Source of the DNA: Blastococcus sp. PRF04-17
GTDB taxonomy: Bacteria; Actinomycetota; Actinomycetes; Mycobacteriales; Geodermatophilaceae
Direction: 5' to 3'
NCBI RefSeq assembly: GCF_023016265.1
Contig: NZ_CP095412.1
Location: 3,782,001 to 3,846,000 of the forward strand
DNA: 64,000 nt
This document shows positions 18,441 to 28,540 of the stretch, in pieces. The notes below the pieces were generated by a model that did no database searches, was not told where the DNA came from, and saw nothing but the letters and a program-made list of their open reading frames with translations. How positions within the stretch are numbered: the stretch's first letter is position 1; the number at the start of each line of letters is the position of its first letter. Both the position numbers and the translations under genes were made by a program.

Positions 18441-19609
18441 TGCCGGCGCCGAGGCATCCGCGCGCCCGCACCGCGGGGATCGTCGGAGGAATCGTCGGCC
18501 TGGTCGCGGCCGGGACGGCGGTCGGCGTCGGCGTCAGCCGTGCCGCCCGGCGACGCGTCCAGGCGGCGCGGCTCGGGCCGGCGGCCGCCCTGGCGCTGGA
18601 CGCCACCCCCGCGCAGCTCCGGGAGGACGACCCGCTCGGTCCCGACGCCCGGCCGGCGGACCACACGGCACTGGTCCAGGCGGACGACGGCGTGCTGCTC
18701 CACGTCGAGGAGATCGGCCCCCGGGACGCCCCGCTGACCGTCGTCTTCGTGCACGGCTACACCCTGTCGATGGCCTCGTGGACCTTCCAGCGGCGCGCCC
18801 TGGCCGCCGCGCTGGCCACCGCCAACGGGCACCGGCCCGAGGCGCGCCTGGTGTTCTACGACCAGCGGGGCCACGGGGCCTCCGGTCGTGGCGTGCCCGA
18901 GAACTCCACGATCGAGCAGCTGGCGCGTGACCTCGCCGTCGTGCTCGACACCCGGGTGCCGCGGGGCCCCGTCGTCCTGATCGGGCACTCCATGGGCGGG
19001 ATGACGATCATGGGGCTGGCCTCGGTGCGGCCCGAGTGGTTCGGCACCCGCATCCAGGCCGTCGGCCTCCTGTCGACGTCCAGCGGTCAGCTCGCCGACC
19101 TGAACTTCGGACTCCCGGAGCTGCTCACCCGTGTGCGGGCGGCGGTCTTCCCGGTCGCGGCCTGGACGATGCGCCGCCGGCCCGCCTTCGCCGAGCGGAC
19201 CCGGCAGGTCATGGCCGAGCTGGTCTCCGCGGTCACCCGGTCGCTGTCGTTCGCCTCCGCCGACGTCGACCCGGCGCTCGGGCGCTACGTCGACTCGATG
19301 ATCGCCGGCACGCCCGTCGACGTGATCGCCGAGTTCTACCCGGCGCTGGCCGGCCTCGACGAGACCGGCTCCCTCGAGCCGCTGCGCCGGGTGCCCACGC
19401 TGATCCTCACCGGCGACAAGGACAAGCTGATCCCGATGGAGCACAGCGAGCTGCTGCTCGAGCACCTCGGGGCAGCGGAGGACGACACGGTGGACTACGT
19501 CGTCGTCCCGGGCGCGGGACACATGGTCCTGCTGGAGCGGCCGGACGAGGTCAGCGGCGCGATCACCGGCCTCATCCGCCGCGTGGCCGCGGAGGCGCGC
19601 ACCCGCTGA
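18440..19609 (+). CDS. Alpha/beta-hydrolase with N-terminal membrane anchor
   Basis: The 389-residue product has an N-terminal hydrophobic segment (about residues 10-35, rich in Gly/Val/Ala) that should anchor or export it. An alpha/beta-hydrolase domain follows, with oxyanion-region VVFVHGYTLSMASW, nucleophile elbow LIGHSMGGMTIMG, acid in LILTGDKDKLIP and catalytic His in VPGAGHMVLLERP. This is a complete Ser-Asp-His triad. Substrate is unknown; lipase, esterase or cell-envelope roles are possible. It overlaps the alr stop (TGATG). A hydrolase at this position between alr and tsaE is common in Actinobacteria. Confidence 0.9.
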   Translation: MPAPRHPRARTAGIVGGIVGLVAAGTAVGVGVSRAARRRVQAARLGPAAALALDATPAQLREDDPLGPDARPADHTALVQADDGVLLHVEEIGPRDAPLTVVFVHGYTLSMASWTFQRRALAAALATANGHRPEARLVFYDQRGHGASGRGVPENSTIEQLARDLAVVLDTRVPRGPVVLIGHSMGGMTIMGLASVRPEWFGTRIQAVGLLSTSSGQLADLNFGLPELLTRVRAAVFPVAAWTMRRRPAFAERTRQVMAELVSAVTRSLSFASADVDPALGRYVDSMIAGTPVDVIAEFYPALAGLDETGSLEPLRRVPTLILTGDKDKLIPMEHSELLLEHLGAAEDDTVDYVVVPGAGHMVLLERPDEVSGAITGLIRRVAAEARTR

Positions 19610-20248
19610 TCAGAGCCCGCCGCCGTCGCCGCCACCACCCTCGACGAACCCGATGCCCACTGCACCGCCCAGGGCGGTTCGGCTCTGCGCGACGTGCCAC
19701 GAGGGGTCGGCGGACTCGTGGAGCCGCCGCCGGTCCCGGAGGCGCCGGGAGATGTCGGCGCCGCTCGGCTGGGGCAGCGGCGGCCGCTCGAAGATCGCCG
19801 CCCGGAGACCGGCGTCGGCCATGGCCGCGCGCCCGCGCAGCGCCACCTCGATCGCGCTGCCCCCGTCCAGCGCGGGGTCCGTCGCCGGCCGCTGCCGGAG
19901 CAGGTCGCGACCGGCCCGGGTGGCGCACCACTTCCCGCGTCCGCGCAGCGGCTGGCGGCGCAGGAGACCGGCGGCGACGAGCCGGGCCGCCAGGCAGGTG
20001 ATCCGGTCGTCGCCCGAGAGCCGCCAGCGGATGGTGTCCACCGACCGGTGGCCGCGGGTGCCGACCGCGTCGAGCACCGCCGCCTCCACCGGATGGCGCC
20101 GAGTGGCGTCGACCGAGGCGAGCTCGCCGGGGGAGTGGACCCGCACCCGGCCGGACTCGACCAGCACGACGACGGCGGTGTCGACGACCCGGTCCGGTCC
20201 TCCGGCCAGGAAGGCGGTCTCGTACACGTCGAGGGGAGGAACCGTCAT
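19610..20248 (-). CDS. TIGR04222-type actinobacterial protein lacking membrane segments
   Basis: The 212-residue product opens MTVPPLDVYETAFLAGGPDR and continues with VVDTAVVVLVESGRVRV, a winged-helix-like arrangement seen at the N-terminus of proteins named for TIGR04222. Those usually end in membrane spans and a Gly-rich tail. Here only a short tail (GGGGDGGGL) remains and no membrane span is visible, so it may be a truncated or soluble variant. ATG 20248 has GAGAGG 8 nt upstream; a GTG at 20257 is possible. Function is unknown. It converges with the hydrolase gene. Confidence 0.65.
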   Translation of the reverse strand: MTVPPLDVYETAFLAGGPDRVVDTAVVVLVESGRVRVHSPGELASVDATRRHPVEAAVLDAVGTRGHRSVDTIRWRLSGDDRITCLAARLVAAGLLRRQPLRGRGKWCATRAGRDLLRQRPATDPALDGGSAIEVALRGRAAMADAGLRAAIFERPPLPQPSGADISRRLRDRRRLHESADPSWHVAQSRTALGGAVGIGFVEGGGGDGGGL

Positions 20249-20343
20249 GACCGACACCTCTCAGGCCGGGGATCCGTGTCGGCACCGTCGCACGCCGTCG
20301 GTGGCCGCGGAAGAGGCCGACGGCAGATCGTTAGGGTGCGGGG

Positions 20344-20982
20344 GTGGCCGCCGTCCGTCCGCCCCGGCTCGACGCCGTCACCCAGCTCGAGGCCGACGCG
20401 GTCGCGCGGGTCGCCGCAGCGGCGCCGGACTGGCCCTCGCTGGCGGCCGTGAACCGGCCCTGCGTGGCCTGCCCCGAGCTCGCCTCGTCCCGCCGGCACG
20501 TCGTCGTGGGCGACGTGCCGGCCGGATCGGCCCGGTTCGCCCTGGTCGGCGAGGCGCCGGGCGCGCAGGAGGACGAGACCGGCCGGCCCTTCGTCGGTAA
20601 GTCCGGGGCGCTGCTGGACCAGCTCCTCGCGGAGGCGGGTCTCGACCGCGGGGAGGCCGCCGTGCTGAACGTCGTCAAGTGCCGCCCACCGGGCAACCGG
20701 ACGCCGAAGGCCCCGGAGGTGGCCCGCTGCAGCGGGTGGCTGCGAAGGCAGCTGGAGCTGCTCGACCCGCCGGTCGTGGTCGCGCTCGGCCTGTCCGCGG
20801 CGAAGTGGTTCCTCGGCCCGCGCACGGTGCTGGCCCAGGTCCGGGGACGGCCGCACACCGTCGACGGCCGCTCGGTGTGGGCGACCTACCACCCCTCGGC
20901 GGCCATCCGGTTCGGCCCGGCGGGAGCTCCCCGGGCCGGGCTGCTCGCCGACCTCACCGCGGTGGCGGGGGACCTGGCGTGA
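20344..20982 (+). CDS. Uracil-DNA glycosylase, iron-sulfur family 4/5
   Basis: It removes uracil from DNA to start base-excision repair. The 212-residue product has the family-4 signature ALVGEAPGAQEDETGRPFVG (motif 1), NVVKCRPPGNRTP, and the C-terminal TYHPSAAIR motif. Cysteines C40, C43, C113 and C129 match the four-Cys cluster ligands. GTG 20344 is 6 nt after a TAGGGT -10, so it is probably leaderless. Its stop overlaps tsaE by GTGA, so DNA repair is coupled to the tRNA-modification cluster. Confidence 0.92.
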   Translation: MAAVRPPRLDAVTQLEADAVARVAAAAPDWPSLAAVNRPCVACPELASSRRHVVVGDVPAGSARFALVGEAPGAQEDETGRPFVGKSGALLDQLLAEAGLDRGEAAVLNVVKCRPPGNRTPKAPEVARCSGWLRRQLELLDPPVVVALGLSAAKWFLGPRTVLAQVRGRPHTVDGRSVWATYHPSAAIRFGPAGAPRAGLLADLTAVAGDLA

Positions 20983-21428
20983 ACCGCGAGCACCTCCTGC
21001 CGACGCCGGCGGACACCCATGCGCTGGGCCGGGAGCTGGCCGCGCTGCTGCGGCCCGGCGACCTCGTCGTCCTGGTCGGCCCGCTGGGCGCCGGCAAGAC
21101 GGCCCTGACCCAGGGCATCGGCGCCGGGCTCGGGGTGCCGGAGCCGGTCACCTCGCCGACGTTCGTCATCGCCCGGGTGCACCGCGACGGACGCGTGCCC
21201 CTGGTGCACGTCGACGCCTACCGGCTGGCGGGCATGGCCGATGTCGACGACCTCGACCTGGATGTCACGGTCGCGTCGTCCGTCACCGTCGTCGAGTGGG
21301 GGCAGGGGCTGGTGGAACAGCTCGCCGACGAGCACCTGGAGGTGCGGCTGGACCGGCGGGACGACGACGTCCGGACGGCGGAGCTGGTGCCGCACGGCCC
21401 GGGCTGGGCCGAGCGGATCGACGGGTGA
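20979..21428 (+). CDS. tsaE: tRNA t6A biosynthesis ATPase TsaE
   Basis: TsaE is the ATPase that drives the TsaBD complex in making N6-threonylcarbamoyladenosine at tRNA position 37. The 149-residue product from GTG 20979 has the P-loop GPLGAGKT (residues 34-41), the SPTFVIARVH switch, VHVDAYRLAGMADVDDLDLD, and SVTVVEWGQGL, all characteristic. It overlaps both neighbours by GTGA (uracil glycosylase before, acetyltransferase after). tsaB and tsaD follow, so three of the four t6A genes (all but tsaC) are here. Confidence 0.95.
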   Translation: MNREHLLPTPADTHALGRELAALLRPGDLVVLVGPLGAGKTALTQGIGAGLGVPEPVTSPTFVIARVHRDGRVPLVHVDAYRLAGMADVDDLDLDVTVASSVTVVEWGQGLVEQLADEHLEVRLDRRDDDVRTAELVPHGPGWAERIDG

Positions 21429-21934
21429 CGCCTCGCGTCGACCTGGTCGCGCTCGACGCCGCGACGCTCCGGGCGCTGGGCGACGGCGACGTCGGCCTGG
21501 CACAGAGCGGTGCGCCGGTTCCTCTCACGCCGTGGCTGACCGGGGAGGAGAGTCGGGGGCTGTGGCGCCTGCGGGCGGCGCAGGTCGCGGCGGACCCGCC
21601 GGCGGAGCGGTGGGTCACGCGGGTCGTCTGGGACCCCGACCGTCGTCTCGCGGTCGGCCGGGCCGGGTTCCACGGCCCACCCGACGAGTCCGGCATGGTC
21701 GAGGTCGGCTATGCGACCGACCCGGCCGAGCGGCGGCGAGGTTACGCCCGGGCAGCGCTGCGGTCGCTCCTGGCGGAGGGGGTCGCCGCGCCGCACGTCA
21801 CCACGGTGCGCGCCTCCGTCGGTCCCTGGAACAGGGTGTCGCGCGACCTCGTCCTGGCGCACGGGTTCGTCGAGGTGGGCGAGCAGACGGACGAGGAGGA
21901 CGGGCTGGAGCTCGTCTACGAGCGACCGGCCTGA
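21425..21934 (+). CDS. GNAT-family N-acetyltransferase
   Basis: The 169-residue product starts MTPRVDLVALDAATLRALGD and carries the acetyl-CoA-binding VEVGYATDPAERRRGYARAA motif (R/Q-x-x-G-x-A type) at about residues 98-117, then a GPWNRVSRDLVLAHGFVEVG strand-helix. Substrate is unknown. It is distinct from rimI, which lies 776 nt downstream. GTG 21425 overlaps the tsaE stop. A 140-nt gap follows before tsaB, which has its own -10. Confidence 0.85.
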   Translation: MTPRVDLVALDAATLRALGDGDVGLAQSGAPVPLTPWLTGEESRGLWRLRAAQVAADPPAERWVTRVVWDPDRRLAVGRAGFHGPPDESGMVEVGYATDPAERRRGYARAALRSLLAEGVAAPHVTTVRASVGPWNRVSRDLVLAHGFVEVGEQTDEEDGLELVYERPA

Positions 21935-22074
21935 CCCGGCTCAGCGCGGCGCGTCGTCGTACGCGCCGCGGTCGTCGCCGCGGACGTCCAGCCGAGCGAT
22001 CTCGACGGTCACGCCGCCCGACGCCAGCGGCCGGGCTCGGCCCGCCCGCGAGGGAGTCAGTAACGTGGTCCGAC

Positions 22075-22713
22075 GTGCTCGTCCTCGCTCTCGACACCGC
22101 GACGCCCACGCTCGTCGCGGGGCTGGCGCGATGGTCGGGAGGCGCGGACGTCGAGGTCCTGGCCGACCACGCCGTGCCTTCGGGCAACCGGCACGCCGAA
22201 CTGCTCACGCCGGCGATCGAGCAGGTGCTCGCCGAGGCCGGTCTCGGCGTCGGCGACCTGGACGCCGTCGTCACCGGTCTCGGCCCCGGTCCGTTCACCG
22301 GTCTGCGCGTCGGCGTCGTGACCGCGGCCGCCCTGGCCGACGCGCGGGGGTTGCCGGCCGTCGGGGTCTGCTCGCTGGACGCGATCGGGTCGGGGGCTCG
22401 CACGGTGGTCACCGACGCCCGGCGCAAGGAGCTCTACTGGGCCTCCTACGACGAGCGCGGGACACGGACCGAGGGGCCTGCCGTCGTCCGCCCGGAGGAG
22501 CTGCGCCGGCCGGGGCCGTTCGTGGGGGACCCTGCCTTCGCCGACCGGCTGGGTGCCCCCGTCGTGCCCGCGGACGTGACGACGGCCGGGCTGGTCCGCG
22601 TGGCGGCGCCGCAGCTGGCCGATCCGTCGTCGGCGGCGCCGCTGGTCCCGCTGTACCTGCGCCGCCCCGACGCCACCCCGCCGGCGGCGATCAAGGCGGT
22701 GTCGCAGGCATGA
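22075..22713 (+). CDS. tsaB: tRNA t6A biosynthesis protein TsaB
   Basis: TsaB is the catalytically inactive ASKHA partner that dimerises with TsaD. The 212-residue product has VLVLALDTATPTLVAGLARW and the family signature VTGLGPGPFTGLRVGVVTA at about residues 65-83. An internal ARRKELYWASYDERG motif is also typical. GTG 22075 is 8 nt downstream of TAACGT, so it is probably leaderless. Its stop overlaps rimI (ATGA). Confidence 0.94.
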   Translation: MLVLALDTATPTLVAGLARWSGGADVEVLADHAVPSGNRHAELLTPAIEQVLAEAGLGVGDLDAVVTGLGPGPFTGLRVGVVTAAALADARGLPAVGVCSLDAIGSGARTVVTDARRKELYWASYDERGTRTEGPAVVRPEELRRPGPFVGDPAFADRLGAPVVPADVTTAGLVRVAAPQLADPSSAAPLVPLYLRRPDATPPAAIKAVSQA

Positions 22714-23222
22714 CCGTGACGCTGCGGCCGATGACGCTCGACGACCTGCCTGAGGTGATGCGGCTGGAGGAGGAACTCTTCGCCCCCGACACCTGGACCG
22801 TCGCCATGTACCGCGACGAGCTCTCGCGCTCGGACACCCGCTACTACCTCGTGGCCGAGTTCGGGGTGACCGCCGACGAGGACGAGCCGGCCGGACCGCC
22901 GGTCATGGTGGGCTACGGCGGGCTCATCGCCTACGACGACGAGGCGCACGTGGCGACCCTCGGCGTCACCAGGGCGCTGCAGGGCGAGGGGATCGGCTCC
23001 CTGCTGCTCGATGCACTGCTCGCCGAGGCGGACAGGCGCAGCCCGGTGGTGCTGCTCGAGGTGCGCGCGGACAACGCGGCCGCCCAGCACCTCTACCGGC
23101 GGCGCGGGTTCGTCGAGATCGGCCGGCGCCGCGGCTACTACCAGCCCAGCGGCGCCGACGCCGTCGTGATGAGGCGCAAGCGGGTGCGGGCGCTGAGCCG
23201 GATCGGAGGCGGCCGTGGCTGA
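22710..23222 (+). CDS. rimI: Ribosomal-protein-S18-alanine N-acetyltransferase-like GNAT
   Basis: RimI acetylates the N-terminus of ribosomal protein S18. The 170-residue product is one GNAT domain: [20 protein letters not shown], the acetyl-CoA loop [40 protein letters not shown], and [17 protein letters not shown], which matches RimI endings. ATG 22710 overlaps tsaB, and its 3' end overlaps tsaD by 8 nt. The tsaB-rimI-tsaD order is the standard actinobacterial arrangement, supporting the name. Confidence 0.92.
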   Translation: MTVTLRPMTLDDLPEVMRLEEELFAPDTWTVAMYRDELSRSDTRYYLVAEFGVTADEDEPAGPPVMVGYGGLIAYDDEAHVATLGVTRALQGEGIGSLLLDALLAEADRRSPVVLLEVRADNAAAQHLYRRRGFVEIGRRRGYYQPSGADAVVMRRKRVRALSRIGGGRG

Positions 23223-24267
23223 GCACGGGTCGGGCGGGGGAGCTCTGGTCCTGGGCTTCGAGACCTCGTGCGACGAGACGGGCGTGGGGCTGGTGCGCGG
23301 GCACACGCTGCTCGCCGACGCGCTCGCGACCTCGGTGGCAGAGCACGAGCGATTCGGCGGGGTGGTGCCGGAGATCGCCTCGCGCGCGCACCTGGAGGCG
23401 ATGGTGCCGACCGTGCACCGGGCCCTGGCCGACGCCGGCGCGACGATCGACGACGTCGACGCAGTCGCGGTCACCTCGGGCCCGGGCCTGACCGGCGCGC
23501 TGCTCGTCGGGGTCGCGGCCGCCAAGGCCTACGCCCTGGCACTGGGCAAACCGCTCTACGGCGTCAACCACCTGGCGGCGCACGTGGCGGTCGACGAGCT
23601 GCAGCACGGACCGCTCGCGGAGCCCTCCATCGCGCTTCTGGTCTCGGGCGGGCACAGCTCGCTGCTGCTGGTCCCCGACCTCGCTCGGGACGTCGAGTCG
23701 CTCGGCCGCACCGTCGACGACGCCGCGGGGGAGGCCTTCGACAAGGTCGCCCGCGTGCTCGGCCTGCCGTTCCCGGGCGGACCGCCGATCGACAAGGCGG
23801 CCCGGGAGGGCGACCCCGGCGCGATCGCCTTCCCGCGCGGCCTGACCGGGCCCCGGGACGCCCCCTACGACTTCTCGTTCTCCGGGCTGAAGACCGCGGT
23901 GGCGCGCTGGATCGAGGCGCGCGAGCGGGCCGGCGAACCGGTACCCGTGGCCGACGTGGCGGCGTCGTTCCAGGAGGCGGTCGCCGACGTCCTGACCGCC
24001 AAGGCGGTGCGCGCGTGCCGGGACCACGGCGTCGACCACCTGGTGCTGGGCGGCGGCGTCGCGGCCAACTCGCGGCTGCGGGCGCTGGCCGAGGAGCGCT
24101 GCGCGAAGGCCGGCATCGTGCTGCGCGTGCCCAGCCCCAAGCTCTGCACCGACAACGGCGCCATGGTCGCGGCGCTCGGCTCCCGGCTCGTCGCCGCGGG
24201 GGTCGCACCGTCGGACCCGCACCTGGGCGCCGACAGCTCGCTGCCGATCGAGATCGTCACCCGCTGA
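23215..24267 (+). CDS. tsaD: tRNA N6-adenosine threonylcarbamoyltransferase TsaD
   Basis: TsaD transfers the threonylcarbamoyl group to A37 of ANN-decoding tRNAs. The 350-residue product has the ASKHA phosphate loop [16 protein letters not shown], the metal-binding H119 and H123 (NHLAAH), [32 protein letters not shown], and the late [12 protein letters not shown] and [13 protein letters not shown] motifs. GTG 23215 overlaps rimI. It is the last plus-strand gene before a convergent methyltransferase, with a weak hairpin between. Confidence 0.96.
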   Translation: MAEHGSGGGALVLGFETSCDETGVGLVRGHTLLADALATSVAEHERFGGVVPEIASRAHLEAMVPTVHRALADAGATIDDVDAVAVTSGPGLTGALLVGVAAAKAYALALGKPLYGVNHLAAHVAVDELQHGPLAEPSIALLVSGGHSSLLLVPDLARDVESLGRTVDDAAGEAFDKVARVLGLPFPGGPPIDKAAREGDPGAIAFPRGLTGPRDAPYDFSFSGLKTAVARWIEARERAGEPVPVADVAASFQEAVADVLTAKAVRACRDHGVDHLVLGGGVAANSRLRALAEERCAKAGIVLRVPSPKLCTDNGAMVAALGSRLVAAGVAPSDPHLGADSSLPIEIVTR

Positions 24268-24272
24268 ACCGG

Positions 24273-24290
24273 CCGGAACCGCTCTTCCGG
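24273..24290. terminator. Weak hairpin between convergent tsaD and methyltransferase genes
   Basis: CCGGAA and TTCCGG form a 6-bp stem with a 6-nt loop inside the 27-nt gap between two convergent stop codons. It may serve both directions, but it is short. Confidence 0.3.
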
Positions 24291-24294
24291 TCGC

Positions 24295-25493
24295 TCAGGC
24301 GACGTCGCAGACGAGGACGGTGGGTGCGCCCGCGACACGGGTGGCCACGACGACGGCGGTGCCGCCGCCCGGACCGCGCAGCCGGCGCGCCAGCGTCTCC
24401 GGCTCGATCGGCGAGCCGCGCTTCTTCACCACGACGCGGCCGACCCCGCGGGTCCGCAGCAGGGCCCTCAGCTTCTTGAGGTTGAACGGGAGGACCTCGT
24501 CCACCCGGTAGGAGGTGACCCACGGGGACGTCGCCGGTGCGTCGGACGTCAGGTAGGCGATCATCGGGTCGATCAGCGTCGCGGCGAGATCCTCGGCGAC
24601 GACGGAGACGAGCCCGGAGCGGATGACGGCGGGGTCCGGTTCGTGCAGCCACGCCCCCACCGGTCCGACCGGGGCGGGGCCGGGGTCCTCGTCCGCGGTC
24701 AGCTCCAGGACGGCGGCGGCGTGGACGAGCGTCGCGCGGCGCCACGTCCGCGCGCGGGCAGCGCCCCACAGCAGCGCCTCGACGATCGATCCGCCGAACG
24801 AGACCCACTCGGCCTCGACGCCGTGGGGCACCCGGTCGTGGTCCAGCCCCGGCGCCACCTTGACGACGGACGCCGGGACGCGGTCCAGCAGTTCCAGGAC
24901 CGTCGACCACGGGGGGGACCAGCGGTCGGGGTCCAGTTGCCGGCGTCCCCCGCCCGGCGGGCCGGGTCCAGGGTCGCAGCGGTGCAGCCGGGGAGCCCCT
25001 CGGCGACGAGGTCGACGACGTCGGCGTCGACCACCCGCACCCGTCCGGCCAGGCCGAGGGCCTCCACGTTCGCCTCCGTGAGCAGCCGTGCGACGGGGTC
25101 GCGGTCGACCGCCACGACCGAGGCGCCCGCCCTGGCCAGCGCGACGGTGTCCGTGCCGGCCGCGCAGCCGAGGTCGCCGACCGGGCCGTCCTCGCCGGCG
25201 AGGAGGCGGTCGGCGCGGCGGGCGGCGAGCTCCGGGCGGCCCGCCTGCTCGAGGGTGTCGGCGGTCAGCAGGAGGACGTCGGCATCGGCGCCGAACACCG
25301 GGCGGGCCCGGACCCGGAGGCGCGCGAGCTCCCACGCCGGCCCGGCGAGGTCTGTGCCGACTGCCGCCCGCAGCCGGTCCAGGCCGGGGAGCAGGTCCAC
25401 GCCGTCCTGCACGAGCCGGACGGCCAGCGCGACCGCCGCCGTGCCTTCGGGACCGCGCAGCCACTGGAGCTGCTGGACGGCGTCGTCGGGCAC
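24295..25493 (-). CDS. Class I SAM-dependent methyltransferase with THUMP-like C-terminus; frame broken as read
   Basis: GTG 25493 starts VPDDAVQQLQWLRGPEGTAA. The SAM-binding motif VGDLGCAAGTDTVALARAGA lies near residue 100 and AVDRDPVARLLTEANVEALG follows. After the catalytic-type TLDPARR motif (near 24955) the frame is lost. The remainder (QLDPDRWSPPWSTVLELLDR to RVAGAPTVLVCDVA) continues in another frame to 24295. One extra G in the ggggg run after the DPARR codons repairs it. The C-terminal part resembles the THUMP-like domain of this actinobacterial family. The substrate is probably an RNA but is unproven. It lies between tsaD and groES, its usual neighbours. Confidence 0.83.
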
Positions 25494-25547
25494 CGACCCA
25501 GCCTGACGTACGAGCCGGTCACCGGCGTGGGGGACCCGGTTGAGCGG

Positions 25548-25574
25548 CTGGCACTCTCATGGGTAGAGTGCCAA
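25548..25574 (+). promoter_or_regulatory. CIRCE operator upstream of groES-groEL (HrcA binding site)
   Basis: CTGGCACTC (25548-25556), nine bases, then GAGTGCCAA (25566-25574) matches the CIRCE inverted repeat with its 9-nt spacer. It lies 106 nt before groES. In Actinobacteria HrcA represses groESL through this element; hrcA itself is not in the window. Confidence 0.9.
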
Positions 25575-25680
25575 TCGACACGGGCTGGCGCCCGACCCCC
25601 GCGACGGCGGGTGCCCGGATCCCGTGCCACAGCATCAGAACATCCACCAGCCGTCCGACACCGAAGGGGGCGTCACCGAC

Positions 25681-25989
25681 GTGACGACCGCTACCAAGGT
25701 CAGCATCAAGCCGCTGGAGGACCGGGTCGTGGTCCAGGCCAACGAGGCCGAGACCACCACCGCCTCCGGCCTGGTCATCCCGGACACCGCCAAGGAGAAG
25801 CCCCAGGAGGGCACGGTCATCGCCGTGGGTCCCGGGCGCATCGACGACAACGGCAACCGCGTTCCGCTCGACGTGAACGTGGGCGACGTCGTCATCTACT
25901 CGAAGTACGGCGGCACCGAGGTCAAGTACGGCGGCGAGGAGTACCTCGTGCTCTCCGCCCGCGACCTGCTCGCCGTCGTGGAGAAGTGA
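25681..25989 (+). CDS. groES: Co-chaperonin GroES
   Basis: GroES caps the GroEL folding chamber. The product from GTG 25681 is 102 residues: [20 protein letters not shown], the mobile loop [40 protein letters not shown], and [27 protein letters not shown] lies about 12 nt before the GTG. An upstream GTG at 25624 would add 19 residues without family support. A CIRCE element controls the operon. A strong hairpin lies between groES and groEL. Confidence 0.96.
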   Translation: MTTATKVSIKPLEDRVVVQANEAETTTASGLVIPDTAKEKPQEGTVIAVGPGRIDDNGNRVPLDVNVGDVVIYSKYGGTEVKYGGEEYLVLSARDLLAVVEK

Positions 25990-27741
<1,752 letters not shown>

Positions 27742-27762
27742 CCGTGCGGCCATGATCAGTAG

Positions 27763-27820
27763 AAGGACCCCGCTGCCCCCCACCACTCGCTAGTTCGCGG
27801 CGGGGCCCTGCAGCAGGGCC
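27763..27820 (+). repeat. Dispersed hairpin repeat, copy 4 (after groEL)
   Basis: Outer arms are GGACCCCGCTGC and GCAGCAGGGCC (one mismatch), inner arms CCCC/GGGG. It lies 21 nt after the groEL stop and just before a second, unrelated hairpin (27834-27870). Confidence 0.88.
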
Positions 27821-27833
27821 GGAGAACAGACGA

Positions 27834-27870
27834 AGAGGGCGGGTTCCGGATGATCCGGAACCCGCCCTCT
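27834..27870. terminator. Bidirectional terminator between groEL and whiB
   Basis: A perfect 17-bp stem (27834-27850 with 27854-27870) with a 3-nt TGA loop lies between the convergent groEL and whiB genes, so it can end transcripts from both sides. Confidence 0.8.
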
Positions 27871-27888
27871 CGGCGTGTGTGGGGGTGC

Positions 27889-28188
27889 TCAGACCCCGGC
27901 GGCGACGGCGGCGGGCTCCGCGGCGATGAGCCGGGCCCGCTCCTCCTCGCTCATGCCGCCCCAGACCCCGTAGGGCTCCCGGACCGACAGCGCGTGCTTG
28001 AGGCAGGCGTCGATCACCGGGCACCGGGCGCAGACGGCCTTCGCGGCGGTCTGCCGGCGGGCGCGGGCGGGGCCCCGCTCACCGTCCGGATGGAAGAAGA
28101 GGGACGTGTTCTCGCCACGGCACGCGCCGTGGAGCTGCCAGTCCCAGACCTCGGCGACGGGCGTCGGGAGCCTGCGGATGTCGGCCAT
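27889..28188 (-). CDS. whiB3: WhiB-family iron-sulfur transcriptional regulator (WhiB3/WhiD type)
   Basis: WhiB proteins carry a 4Fe-4S cluster and act with the primary sigma factor to regulate development, redox and stress genes. The 99-residue product from ATG 28188 (GGAGGAGAC just upstream) has cluster ligands C23, C53, C56 and C62, the GVWGG turn at 74-78, and an Arg/Ala-rich C-terminal half. The VWDWQLHGACRG and SLFFHPDGERG segments match the WhiB3/WhiD branch. Position between groEL and a BldM-like gene is that of whiD in Streptomyces. A longer N-terminus is open but lacks family support. Confidence 0.92.
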   Translation of the reverse strand: MADIRRLPTPVAEVWDWQLHGACRGENTSLFFHPDGERGPARARRQTAAKAVCARCPVIDACLKHALSVREPYGVWGGMSEEERARLIAAEPAAVAAGV

Positions 28189-28278
28189 GTCTCCTCCAGA
28201 GCTCAAGTGAGCCGGAGGGGGCTGTCCGGCTGCAAGGCCCCGGTGCCCTTGCCCCCCCATGGTCAAACACGTCGTGAT

Positions 28279-28302
28279 CGCAACTTTTTGCCCCGAGTTG
28301 CG
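28279..28302. promoter_or_regulatory. Inverted repeat in the whiB3-bldM divergent region
   Basis: CGCAACT (28279-28285) and AGTTGCG (28296-28302) flank a 10-nt AT-richer spacer about 90 nt upstream of whiB3. It looks like a dimeric regulator site. The identity of the binder cannot be read from the sequence. Confidence 0.4.
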
Positions 28303-28430
28303 GTTTTCCGCTCCTCACCCCTCGGGATGAGGGCGGCTGTCGTAGCTCGATCGTGTCGATCAAGGTGGGACGAGGTCGTGCCGAATCCGGGAGGGGGAGA
28401 AGCCCGGGATCGGGCCTCGACCAGCGCAGA

Positions 28431-28461
28431 GGTGGGGGCTCCCGGTCCGGGAGCCCCCACC
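28431..28461. promoter_or_regulatory. 15-bp perfect hairpin upstream of the BldM-like gene
   Basis: GGTGGGGGCTCCCGG (28431-28445), T, and CCGGGAGCCCCCACC (28447-28461) form a near-perfect palindrome 79 nt before the start codon. No gene ends here, so a leader structure or operator is more likely than an ordinary terminator. Confidence 0.5.
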
Positions 28462-28540
28462 CCGAGCGACAGCCGGCCCGGGTGTTCCCCGGCCGGTTCC
28501 GGACTCGGCGGAACTCGCCGGGGGAGCGAGGAGCAGGCCG

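Larger units (their letters stand above)
28189..28540. promoter_or_regulatory. 352-nt divergent intergenic region between whiB3 and the BldM-like gene
   Basis: No supported gene is seen. The region contains the whiB3 ribosome site (28190-28197), a less GC-rich patch around 28262-28310 with an inverted repeat, and a strong hairpin at 28431-28461. It should hold promoters for both developmental regulators. Confidence 0.6.

Noticed and set aside
21941-22012. A 23-residue minus-strand frame (MTVEIARLDVRGDDRGAYDD...) in the gap before tsaB
   Set aside because: It is short, lacks a ribosome site and family support; its acidic end looks gene-like, but evidence is too thin to annotate.
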